Positions 1-6,980 of a stretch of DNA of 39,735 nt are shown in pieces. Below the pieces are notes generated by a model, which had not been told where the DNA came from, searched no databases, and was given only the letters and a program-made list of their open reading frames with translations. The translations under genes and the position numbers were made by a program. The stretch is from an uncultured Collinsella sp. (GTDB taxonomy: Bacteria; Actinomycetota; Coriobacteriia; Coriobacteriales; Coriobacteriaceae), in NCBI GenBank assembly GCA_902478995.1, contig CABSNF010000008.1, positions 1-39,735 on the forward strand. The letters run 5' to 3'. Each line of letters opens with the position of its first letter. Position 1 is the first letter of the stretch.

Positions 1-56
1 GCGCCCTTGAAGTTGAACGTCAGATTGTCCAAATGCGGCCCGCGCAGCGTCGGCCC

Positions 57-84
57 GTTACGGCGTTTGGTAAAACGCCGTAAC
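57..84. other. Perfect hairpin at the 3' end of the RGG gene
   Basis: A 12-bp perfect inverted repeat (GTTACGGCGTTT and AAACGCCGTAAC) with a 4-nt loop begins at the first base of the stop codon of the minus-strand RGG gene. No T-run follows on either strand. It may act as an mRNA 3'-end stabiliser or a weak terminator rather than a classic intrinsic terminator. Confidence 0.55.
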
Positions 85-995
85 TAAAAGCGATTGCCGC
101 GGAAGCCGCCACCGTTGCGGCCACCACGGTCGCCACCGCGACCGCCGCGGTCGTTACCACGGTTGCCGCCGAAGCCGCCACGATTGCCGCCGCGGTCGCC
201 ATAGCCACCACGGTTGCCGCCAAAACCGCCGCGACCGCCACGATCGCCGCCACGGTCACCAAAGCCGCCGCGGCCACCGCGATCGCCACCGCGACCACCA
301 CGGTCGCCGCCACGGCCACCGCGATCGCCAAAGCCGCCGCGACCGCCACGGTCGCCGCCACGGCCACCGCGGTCGTCACGGCCGCCGCGAGGACCGCGGT
401 CCTCGTCCAGGCCCATGGCGACGAGCGGAGCGATAACCTTATCGAGGGCCGCCATCAGCTCGGTGGCCTCCTCATAAGAAAGCTCGGGCAGGAGCTTCTC
501 CTTCTTGTTGGCAAGCTCGACCAGGCCCTCAGCGGCATCCTCGGCAGCGAAGACGACGATCTTGCGCATATCGCCCTCGGCGTCGTCGATGCGGCCGACC
601 AGATCGGCAGCCTCGGCCTCGGCCATCAGGCCATCGAGCTCACGGAGGCGCATGCCCAGCAGATCGGACATTTCCTTCTGCTCCATCTTGGGCTTGAGGT
701 CAAGAAGCTTGATGGCGCGCTCGATGTTCGCCATGCGCTCGGCCTTGGCCTCCTCCTCCTTGGAAATAGCAAAGCGACGGCTACGCAGCAGGCGGGCAGC
801 CTTCTGCATCTTGTCCATCAGCTCTTCGTCATCGTAATCAACGGCGGCCTCGACAACCTCGGCCTCCTCCTCGGCGGAAACCTCGTCAGCAGCCTCAACC
901 TCGGCAGCTTCGGTCTCCACGGTCTCGACTGCCTCGACCTCGGCAGCCATGGTCTCGTTCTCGGTCTCGTTCATGATCTCTTCGTTCTCAGACAT
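84..995 (-). CDS. Acidic protein with C-terminal RGG-box tail, putative RNA-binding
   Basis: This 303-residue protein has three parts. Residues 1-60 are very rich in Glu/Ala/Val and acidic. Residues about 60-195 look helical, with many Leu, Lys and Glu residues and no recognisable catalytic motif. Residues about 196-303 are almost only Gly, Arg, Asp, Asn and Phe, repeating DRGGRGG and GGFGDRGG units. RGG boxes bind RNA and drive condensate formation in many proteins, so an RNA-associated role is a fair inference, but I do not recognise the central domain. AAGGAG sits four bases before the ATG. It is a single-gene unit on the minus strand, ending at a perfect hairpin. The tail is coded by a G/C-rich near-repeat prone to length change by slippage, so copy number may vary between strains. 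Confidence 0.85.
   Translation of the reverse strand: MSENEEIMNETENETMAAEVEAVETVETEAAEVEAADEVSAEEEAEVVEAAVDYDDEELMDKMQKAARLLRSRRFAISKEEEAKAERMANIERAIKLLDLKPKMEQKEMSDLLGMRLRELDGLMAEAEAADLVGRIDDAEGDMRKIVVFAAEDAAEGLVELANKKEKLLPELSYEEATELMAALDKVIAPLVAMGLDEDRGPRGGRDDRGGRGGDRGGRGGFGDRGGRGGDRGGRGGDRGGRGGFGDRGGDRGGRGGFGGNRGGYGDRGGNRGGFGGNRGNDRGGRGGDRGGRNGGGFRGNRF
105..410. repeat. Degenerate tandem repeat coding for the RGG tail
   Basis: Direct reading shows imperfect units of roughly 9-21 bp built on codons for Gly, Arg and Asp (plus strand: cgaccgccacggtcgccgcc-like). The repetition comes from the protein sequence it encodes; there are no regular unique spacers, so it is not a CRISPR array. Confidence 0.8.
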
Positions 996-1147
996 GAGAC
1001 TCCTTCTTGGCCCTCTCGGGCATCATCGCCCCATTCGCGGGGCCCGTCGCGCACTCTTTGCGCTTTAAACATTCATGCCTCTCGGCAAAACGTCCATTAG
1101 TTTATGGTGTCGCCATCCAATCTAGCTGCAGAATCTATATGCACACA

Positions 1148-2563
1148 TTAATGCGACATGTGCGACTCGCGACGAGCGTACACCAGCGACGTCGCGAACC
1201 CAACCACGGCAATTGCAGCTGCCACACGCACGGCAGCTGCAAATCCAATTGCCTGGGCAACGTCCGTCGCAGCGCCAGCGACACCGGCAGTCGCCGCAGA
1301 ACTCGAGAGCAGGCCGATAAACAGCGACGGGCCAAACGATGCGGCAATCATGCTCCACGTGTTGAGCAATGCCGTTCCGTGAGGATGCTCAGCGGCGGGC
1401 AGCGTCTCCAAGCCGGCCGTTTGCGAGGGGCTCAGCACCAAACCGACTCCGGCATACACCACAACGGTCAGCGCCACGACGACGCCGATGTTCATGCTTG
1501 CCGCCGTCATCGAGATGGCAGTCTGCCCCACGGCAATCAGGGTAAAGCCGACCGGCAGCAGCGGCCATGCGCCACGGGCGTCCATCACGCGTCCGCCCAC
1601 AATCGAGGTCACGGCGTTGCAGGCAATCGCCGGCAAAATGAGCAAGCCCGCAACAAGTGCGGTCATTCTGTATGCGCCCTCAAAATAGAGCGGCAACAAA
1701 ACGCTCATCGAGAACGTCGTCATCATCGACACCACCACAAGCAGGCACGCAGGCCAAAAGCGAACGCTCGCCATGGGACGCACGTTAAGCACCGGATGTT
1801 CGAGCTTGAGCTGACGGGCCGCAAACAGGCCGAGCAGCACAATGGCGGCGAAAAGCGCCGCGATACCGGCAATCAGATTGGTCGAGAACTCGCCTACGGA
1901 ATACACAAATGCCGTAATGCCGGCGGCGAGCAAAACAACCGACAGAATATCAAGCGTGGTGTTCGAGCGCTCTCCGACATTCTGGACATGCTTTACGCCC
2001 GCCGCAGCGACCACAATGCCGCCCACCAGCGGTACTACGAACACCGCCCTCCAGCCAAACAACGTGCACATAAGACCGCTGATCACGGGTCCAAACGCCG
2101 GCCCTAGCGTAATGCAGGCACCGCCTAGGCTCAGATACAGACCGAGCTTCTCGCGCGGGGCGCAAGACAGCACCACGTTCATCATGAGCGGGAACAAGAT
2201 GCCCGATCCCGCAGCCTGCAAAATACGACTTGGCAGCAAAACGCTAAACGACGGAGCGACCAGGCACAGGGCTTCGCCGGCGACCATGCATCCGCATGCG
2301 AAAAACAGCAGCTTGCGCGTCGAGAAACGGCCGGACAGGAAGGCCATGATGGCCGTAAAGATCGACGTCACGATCATGTAGCCCGAAACGAGCCACTGCG
2401 CCGTGGTGGCACTCACCGAAAAGGCCGCCATAATGTCGTGCAACGCCACGTTAATGATGTTCTCGTTAAACGCGGCAACAAAGGCTGCGATATACATTAC
2501 GACGAGAATCGCCGCAGTGGCCGATGGCGTTACTCTAACTTGTTGCTGAGATTTGCTCCCCAT
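1148..2563 (-). CDS. MFS transporter, DHA2 (EmrB/QacA-like) family
   Basis: This 471-residue integral membrane protein probably exports drugs or other small molecules using the proton gradient. The sequence is a run of hydrophobic segments, enough for about 14 helices. It opens with an N-terminal helix containing N-E-N-I-I-N-V-A-L, the DHA2 pattern around motif D1. R-F-S-T-R-K fits the loop 2-3 motif A, and G-P-A-F-G-P-V-I-S-G fits antiporter motif C. The reading frame extends further upstream, but I chose the ATG giving MGSKSQQQ because AGGAAGGA lies just before it and the upstream residues are not membrane-like. It is transcribed away from the deformylase gene, with about 200 bp between the starts. 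The substrate cannot be told from sequence. Confidence 0.85.
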   Translation of the reverse strand: MGSKSQQQVRVTPSATAAILVVMYIAAFVAAFNENIINVALHDIMAAFSVSATTAQWLVSGYMIVTSIFTAIMAFLSGRFSTRKLLFFACGCMVAGEALCLVAPSFSVLLPSRILQAAGSGILFPLMMNVVLSCAPREKLGLYLSLGGACITLGPAFGPVISGLMCTLFGWRAVFVVPLVGGIVVAAAGVKHVQNVGERSNTTLDILSVVLLAAGITAFVYSVGEFSTNLIAGIAALFAAIVLLGLFAARQLKLEHPVLNVRPMASVRFWPACLLVVVSMMTTFSMSVLLPLYFEGAYRMTALVAGLLILPAIACNAVTSIVGGRVMDARGAWPLLPVGFTLIAVGQTAISMTAASMNIGVVVALTVVVYAGVGLVLSPSQTAGLETLPAAEHPHGTALLNTWSMIAASFGPSLFIGLLSSSAATAGVAGAATDVAQAIGFAAAVRVAAAIAVVGFATSLVYARRESHMSH

Positions 2564-2767
2564 GCATTTCCTTCCTCTTGGAACGACAGTCGCATCGCCC
2601 CAGAGGAACAGTCCAGGGCGAAAATGAGCCCTAGACTTACGCCAGACGCCGTACACGACGAGTCTGGCAACATGGTCCAACGTCGAAAGATTGTAACGCG
2701 GACGCGCAGCTTTCCTTCCGCGCTATTATTAAAAGTCCACGAAAGCATGAGACATGAGGAGCCCACC

Positions 2768-3178
2768 ATGATCAAGCCCATCATGAAATCCGAGTTCTTT
2801 TTGCGCCTTCCTTCCGAAGACGCGGGACCCGACGACGCCGCGACCGGGCAGGACCTCCTGGATACGCTCAACGAACATGAGCACGAGTGCGTGGGCCTCG
2901 CCGCCAACATGATCGGCGTGCGCAAACGCATCATCTGCGTAAAGGACGGCACCAGGGCGCTGCTGATGTACAACCCTCAAATTCTCGAGCAGGTCAATGC
3001 CTATCAGACGAGCGAAGGGTGCCTCTCGCTGGCCGGCGAGCGTCCCTGTACCCGATATCGCCGCATTAAGGTTGAGTATTTGGACGAGAACTTTGTCCGC
3101 CGCATCAAAAACTTCTCGGGCTACACCGCCGAGATCATCCAGCACGAAATCGACCACTGCCAAGGAATAGTTATATAG
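2768..3178 (+). CDS. def: Peptide deformylase, short form
   Basis: This 136-residue metalloenzyme should remove the formyl group from the N-terminal Met of new proteins. The three family motifs are present: GLAANMIG (motif 1, residues about 45-52), EGCLSL (motif 2, with the metal-binding Cys) and QHEIDHCQG (motif 3, with the two metal-binding His and the catalytic Glu). Motif 1 has Met where classic enzymes have Gln; from recall, a short subfamily in gut Firmicutes also has AANMIG, so the enzyme is probably active. The protein stops only six residues after the HEIDH motif, shorter than the 150-170 residues of typical enzymes. AGGAG precedes the ATG at 2768; the open frame upstream has no family similarity. 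A diverged paralogue lies at 10393-10812. Confidence 0.85.
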   Translation: MIKPIMKSEFFLRLPSEDAGPDDAATGQDLLDTLNEHEHECVGLAANMIGVRKRIICVKDGTRALLMYNPQILEQVNAYQTSEGCLSLAGERPCTRYRRIKVEYLDENFVRRIKNFSGYTAEIIQHEIDHCQGIVI

Positions 3179-3195
3179 TTGCGCCAATTCAAGAA

Positions 3196-3227
3196 AGCTC
3201 CCTGCAGCCAAGCAACTGCAGGGAGCT
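3196..3227. terminator. Bidirectional terminator between convergent genes
   Basis: AGCTCCCTGCAG and CTGCAGGGAGCT form a 12-bp perfect stem with an 8-nt loop between the deformylase (plus) and the aminotransferase fusion (minus). On the minus strand it is followed by TTTCTT; on the plus strand by CTTCAT, a weaker tail. Confidence 0.75.
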
Positions 3228-3252
3228 CTTCATAGTGCGGAACTTCTATCCC

Positions 3253-4773
3253 CTACGCCTGGCGGTAGTGATCAAAGAAATCGGCGAGGTCTTCGAGCGA
3301 CTCTTTAAGCACTTCCATGCGCGGCAGGTACACGATGCGGAAGTGATCGGGCTCGGCCCAGTTAAAGCCGCCGCCGCGCGTGATCAGAATCTTCTTCTCG
3401 TGCAGCAGGTCGAGGGCAAACTGCTCGTCATCGGTGATGTTGAACTTCTTAACATCCATCTTGGGGAAGATGTAGAACGCCGCGCGCGGCTTGACCACCG
3501 AGATGCCGTCGATCTTGTTGAGCGCCTCATACACAAAGTTACGCTGCTCGTAGACACGACCGCCAGGGCGGATGTAGTCATTGACCGACTGATGGCCGCC
3601 GAGCGCCGTCTGGACGATCGACTGGGCCGGCACGTTGGAGCACAGGCGCATGTTCGAGAGCATGTTGACGCCCATGATGAAGTCGCTCATGCAGCGCTGG
3701 TTGCCCGAAAGCACCATCCAGCCAATGCGATAGCCCGCGATCATGTGCGACTTGGAAAGACCGCTAAAGGTAACGCAGGGCAGATCGGGAGCGAGCGAGG
3801 CAATCGAGACGTGCTCGTAGCCGTCCATGCACAGACGGTCGTAGATCTCATCGGCAAAAATCATGAGCTGGTGCCTGCGCGCGATCTCAACAATACCCTC
3901 GAGTACCTCGCGCGGATAGACAGAGCCCGTGGGGTTGTTGGGGTTGATGATGACGAGGGCCTTGGTCGCGCTCGTGATCTTGGACTCCATATCCTCCAGG
4001 TCGGGATACCAATCGGCCTGCTCGTCGCACAGATAGTGCACAGGATGGCCGCCGGCAAGGGTCGCGCACGCCGTCCACAGCGGGTAGTCGGGGCTGGGGA
4101 TCAGAATCTCGTCGCCATTGTCGAGCAGCGCGTTCATCGAAAGCTGAATGAGCTCGGACACGCCGTTGCCCGTGTAGATGTGCTCCATCTGAACGTTGGG
4201 CAGGCCCTTGATCTGCGAGTATTGCATGATTGCCTTGCGCGCGGAGAACAGGCCACGCGAGTTGGAATAGCCTTCGCAGTCGGGCAGCTGCTGGCGCATG
4301 TCCTTGATGACCTCGTCGGGCGTGCGGAAACCGAAGGGCGCCGGGTTGCCGATATTGAGCTTGAGGATGCGCTCGCCCTCGTCCTCCATACGGGCAGCCT
4401 CGTCGACGACGGGACCGCGCACGTCATACAGGACGTTATCAAGCTTGGTGGATTTAGAAAAAGTACGCATGGTGGTGCTCCTTGGAATTTGAGCTGAGTG
4501 ATGGGGTTCGGGTTTGGAAACGTTACGGGACGATGATGCCTCGCCTTGATCGGCGCCACCGGCAAGCAGCCAGGTAACATCGACCTCCAAAATGCGAGCG
4601 AGCAGCTCTGCCACATCGCGCCGCGGGATCGTCTTGCCGCTCACATATTGGCTCATCTGACTCTTGCCGAGTTTTTTACCGAGCACCTCCGATGCGCGGA
4701 TTACGTCCGACTGGCGAACGTCGCGATCGGACATAGTCTGTCGCAGGCGATCGCTAAACGTCTCTTGGGCCAC
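3253..4773 (-). CDS. XRE-type HTH fused to an AlaA-like aminotransferase
   Basis: This 506-residue protein joins two domains. Residues about 1-70 form a Cro/C1-type helix-turn-helix (SDRLRQTMSDRDVRQSDV, then KSQMSQYVSGKTIPRRDV), as in SinR-like repressors. After a linker of about 30 polar residues, the rest is a fold-type I PLP enzyme close to AlaA/YfbQ, which transfers amino groups between alanine and 2-oxoglutarate. It shows the AlaA N-terminus (KLDNVLYDVRGPV), ILKLNIGNPAPFGF, NPNNPTGS, ADEIYD and the PLP-lysine stretch SGLSKSHM, with GYRIGW next. I chose the GTG start at 4773 because AAGGAGG lies 5 nt before it. A second strong site, AAGGAG plus ATG (MRTFSKS, ATG at about 4470), sits in frame at the domain border, so the enzyme may also be made alone. 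Operator-like repeats lie just upstream. Ends at a shared terminator. Confidence 0.88.
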   Translation of the reverse strand: MAQETFSDRLRQTMSDRDVRQSDVIRASEVLGKKLGKSQMSQYVSGKTIPRRDVAELLARILEVDVTWLLAGGADQGEASSSRNVSKPEPHHSAQIPRSTTMRTFSKSTKLDNVLYDVRGPVVDEAARMEDEGERILKLNIGNPAPFGFRTPDEVIKDMRQQLPDCEGYSNSRGLFSARKAIMQYSQIKGLPNVQMEHIYTGNGVSELIQLSMNALLDNGDEILIPSPDYPLWTACATLAGGHPVHYLCDEQADWYPDLEDMESKITSATKALVIINPNNPTGSVYPREVLEGIVEIARRHQLMIFADEIYDRLCMDGYEHVSIASLAPDLPCVTFSGLSKSHMIAGYRIGWMVLSGNQRCMSDFIMGVNMLSNMRLCSNVPAQSIVQTALGGHQSVNDYIRPGGRVYEQRNFVYEALNKIDGISVVKPRAAFYIFPKMDVKKFNITDDEQFALDLLHEKKILITRGGGFNWAEPDHFRIVYLPRMEVLKESLEDLADFFDHYRQA

Positions 4774-4794
4774 AGGAACCTCCTTGCTGGCAAA

Positions 4795-4876
4795 GTTCAA
4801 TTTATAGAACACGAATTGAACCAAGGTTCAATTTAGGCAGCAGTATAACGCGGCACCTCATTCGAAAGTTCAATTT
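4795..4876. promoter_or_regulatory. Candidate operator cluster for the XRE-aminotransferase gene
   Basis: AATTGAACC and GGTTCAATT (4814-4822, 4825-4833) form a 9-bp palindrome around AA. Two further GTTCAATTT half-sites lie at 4795-4803 and 4868-4876, in the same direction as the right half of the palindrome. A minus-strand -10-like TATACT (complement of 4842-4847) lies between them. The sites are 22-105 bp upstream of the GTG start of a gene that encodes its own HTH domain, which points to self-regulation. Binding is inferred, not shown. Confidence 0.65.
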
Positions 4877-4935
4877 CATAAGAAAACGAACCGAACTCCG
4901 AGATTTGCCCAAAGCGGACAATGACATGCACGCGT

Positions 4936-5793
4936 TTAGAGGTATTCAAGGAAACGGGCGGCAGCAAGCGAAACGTCAGCCGTGCGATATATCGCATTGA
5001 TCTGCCGATGGGGATGCCCTTCGAGCGGACGCACGGCAACATCGAACTGACAGCGGCGCAAGATGAGCGCGGGAAGAATGCTCACACCCAAGCCGTCCTC
5101 GACCATAGCCATAATCGCATAGTCATCCCAAGTCGACAGTTTTGAGCGCACTGCCAGCCCCGCCCGACGAAACAGCGGCGTAATCTCATCATCGGTACCC
5201 CGTTCCAGCAGAATAAACTGCTCGTTGGCCAAATCGGCAAGAGAGACGACCTCCGCCGTGGCAAGCGAGGAGTCTGCTGGCACCACGGCCATCAACTCAT
5301 CTTGCACCAACAGCCGCGACGCCATGCCGGCGCCGCGTGGCTCGCGCGGAATAAAGCCCAGGTCGCAGCGGCCTTCTGCCATCCATTGCTCAATCTCGGA
5401 GTAATCACCCATCAGCAACTCATAATCGACATCCGGGTGATCAGCGCGAAACCGTGCGATCACCGGTGGCAGTACATGGGTCGCCACACTCGAAAACGTA
5501 CCGATACAGATCTTGCCACGCATGAGCCCTCGCATCTCGTCCACGCGTCGCTGCAGGCGGCCAAACTCTTCGCATAACGCCTCGACTGCCGGCATCACCT
5601 GCCGCCCGTCGGCAGAAAGCACCACGCCCTCGCGACTGCGGTCGAGCACCTTAAAGCCCCAATCGGCTTCAAGATCGGCCACCATGCGGCTCACGCCCGA
5701 CTGCGAGTAGCTCAGGCGCTCGGCAGCACGCGTAAAGCTTCCGGCGCGCACGGTCTCCAGCAGCACCTGCATCTTTTGAATATTCGTTTCCAC
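4936..5793 (-). CDS. LysR-family transcriptional regulator
   Basis: This protein of 285 residues has the LysR layout: an N-terminal winged HTH (MQVLLETVRAGSFTRAAERL, SQSGVSRMVADLE, GFKVLDRS) and a C-terminal periplasmic-binding-like effector domain starting near GKICIGTFSSVATHVLPPVI. It is divergent from an EamA-type permease with about 118 bp between the starts and a T-N11-A box in the gap, so the permease is its likely target. I prefer the GTG start at 5793, since GGTGGAGG lies 6-7 nt upstream; an ATG at 5814 is in frame but poorly placed. The effector is unknown; the usual LysR case is a compound related to the transported substrate. Confidence 0.88.
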   Translation of the reverse strand: METNIQKMQVLLETVRAGSFTRAAERLSYSQSGVSRMVADLEADWGFKVLDRSREGVVLSADGRQVMPAVEALCEEFGRLQRRVDEMRGLMRGKICIGTFSSVATHVLPPVIARFRADHPDVDYELLMGDYSEIEQWMAEGRCDLGFIPREPRGAGMASRLLVQDELMAVVPADSSLATAEVVSLADLANEQFILLERGTDDEITPLFRRAGLAVRSKLSTWDDYAIMAMVEDGLGVSILPALILRRCQFDVAVRPLEGHPHRQINAIYRTADVSLAAARFLEYL

Positions 5794-5837
5794 GACACGC
5801 CTCCACCCTTGCATGAGTTTTTTTCATGTTTGCCATG

Positions 5838-5882
5838 CATTATATTCGCTTTTCTTCTAAAGCCAGTTCACCCATAGTGAAC
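5838..5882. promoter_or_regulatory. LysR box and lysR promoter in the divergent spacer
   Basis: GTTCAC-CCATA-GTGAAC (5866-5882) is a 6-bp dyad that contains the LysR T-N11-A pattern (T5868 to A5880). A minus-strand TATAAT (complement of 5838-5843) sits 45 bp upstream of the regulator's GTG start, and its -35 area abuts the dyad. This fits both autorepression and activation of the EamA gene. Confidence 0.65.
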
Positions 5883-5911
5883 ATGCTCGGATATAGAGGG
5901 GATGTCAGCGC

Positions 5912-6823
5912 ATGAACAACGGACTGTTTACGTACCTAGCAGCATTGCTATTGTTTGGCTCCAACGGCATCATCGCCGCTGCCATCGCGCTACCGAGCTC
6001 CGATATCGTGCTCCTGCGCACGTTTTTGGGCGCACTCTCGCTTGTCACCGTCCTCGCCATCACCCAACGCCATAAGTTGCAGGCGCCATCTCGCCCCCGC
6101 GAAGCCGCAGCCCTCCTCCTCTCGGGAGCCGCGCTGGGCGCCAGCTGGATTTTTCTGTTCCGCGCCTACCAGACGATCGGCGTCGGCGTATCCTCGCTGC
6201 TGTACTACTGCGGCCCCATCATTGTCATGGCGCTCTCCCCGCTCATCTTTGGCGAAAAGCTGACCGGCGGTAAAATTACCGGCTTTATCGCCGTCGCCTG
6301 CGGCGCCTTCCTCATCGCGGTCCAAGGTCTGGGCGGCAATATGCCCATCGCGGGCATCGTGTGCGGCATCGCCTCGGCCTTCTGCTACGCGTTGATGGTC
6401 ATTGCCAGCAAGGGAGCGCCACATATCGAAGGTCTCGAGAACTCCACGCTCCAGGTGAGTGCCGCCTTTGTAACCGCGTTGATCCTCACGCTCATCACGC
6501 AGGGCGCTCCCTCATTCCTGTCCGCCGGCGTCGCCGCCAGCATTGATTGGCGTGCCGTCGCCATGCTCGGCATTGTCAACACCGGCATCGGTTGCCTGCT
6601 CTACTTTAGCGCCGTCGCCAAACTGCCCGTGCAGACCGTCGCCGTCGTCGGCTACCTTGAGCCGCTTTCGGCCGTCGTGTTCTCGGCCGTCCTTTTGGGC
6701 GAAGCCATAACACCGGTCCGCCTGATGGGCGCCGCGCTGATCATCGGCGGCGCGATCTTTTGCGAAGTCGCCGGCAAACGCGCAAACACCAAGGCTGGCA
6801 TCGCCCAGACAGCACGTGCTTAA
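5912..6823 (+). CDS. EamA-family (DMT) permease
   Basis: This 303-residue membrane protein has about ten hydrophobic helices arranged as two EamA repeats, the first over residues 1-140 and the second over about 145-290. GANPAPLYF-type loops are replaced by variants such as GASWIFLFRAYQTIGVGVSS and the second-repeat ending YLEPLSAVVFSAVLLGEAITP, which are typical of the drug/metabolite exporter superfamily. Members export amino acids, metabolites or drugs; the substrate here is unknown. It is divergent from a LysR gene that probably controls it. The start has a weak AGGGG about ten bases upstream. A hairpin follows 35 bp after the stop. Confidence 0.87.
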   Translation: MNNGLFTYLAALLLFGSNGIIAAAIALPSSDIVLLRTFLGALSLVTVLAITQRHKLQAPSRPREAAALLLSGAALGASWIFLFRAYQTIGVGVSSLLYYCGPIIVMALSPLIFGEKLTGGKITGFIAVACGAFLIAVQGLGGNMPIAGIVCGIASAFCYALMVIASKGAPHIEGLENSTLQVSAAFVTALILTLITQGAPSFLSAGVAASIDWRAVAMLGIVNTGIGCLLYFSAVAKLPVQTVAVVGYLEPLSAVVFSAVLLGEAITPVRLMGAALIIGGAIFCEVAGKRANTKAGIAQTARA

Positions 6824-6857
6824 TAGCCCCTGCTCTGAAATGCTACATGCGTATATG

Positions 6858-6881
6858 AATAATCCCCGGCTGGGGATTATT
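6858..6881. terminator. Hairpin after the EamA gene
   Basis: AATAATCCCC and GGGGATTATT form a perfect 10-bp stem with a GGCT loop between the EamA gene and kup. There is no strong T-run after it, so termination would be inefficient; some read-through into kup is possible. It is too short to belong to a ydaO-type riboswitch. Confidence 0.55.
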
Positions 6882-6980
6882 GTCTAAAGCTAACCAATGT
6901 GCCAAACTGCTCTTATATGTATAAAGATGGCATAAAGGTCTATTGCCCTTGGCAGAGGCCAGATGTCTAAGGGAGTCCAC

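Noticed and set aside
105..410. Possible CRISPR array from short repeats
   Set aside because: The repeats code for RGG units and have no unique spacers of constant length.
2641..2668. Hairpin GCCAGAC/GTCTGGC between the MFS and deformylase genes
   Set aside because: The stem is only 7 bp with a 14-nt loop and no T-run; too weak to call an element.
6824..6962. c-di-AMP (ydaO) riboswitch before kup
   Set aside because: The leader is only about 140 bp, with one simple hairpin and none of the conserved ydaO blocks that I can see.
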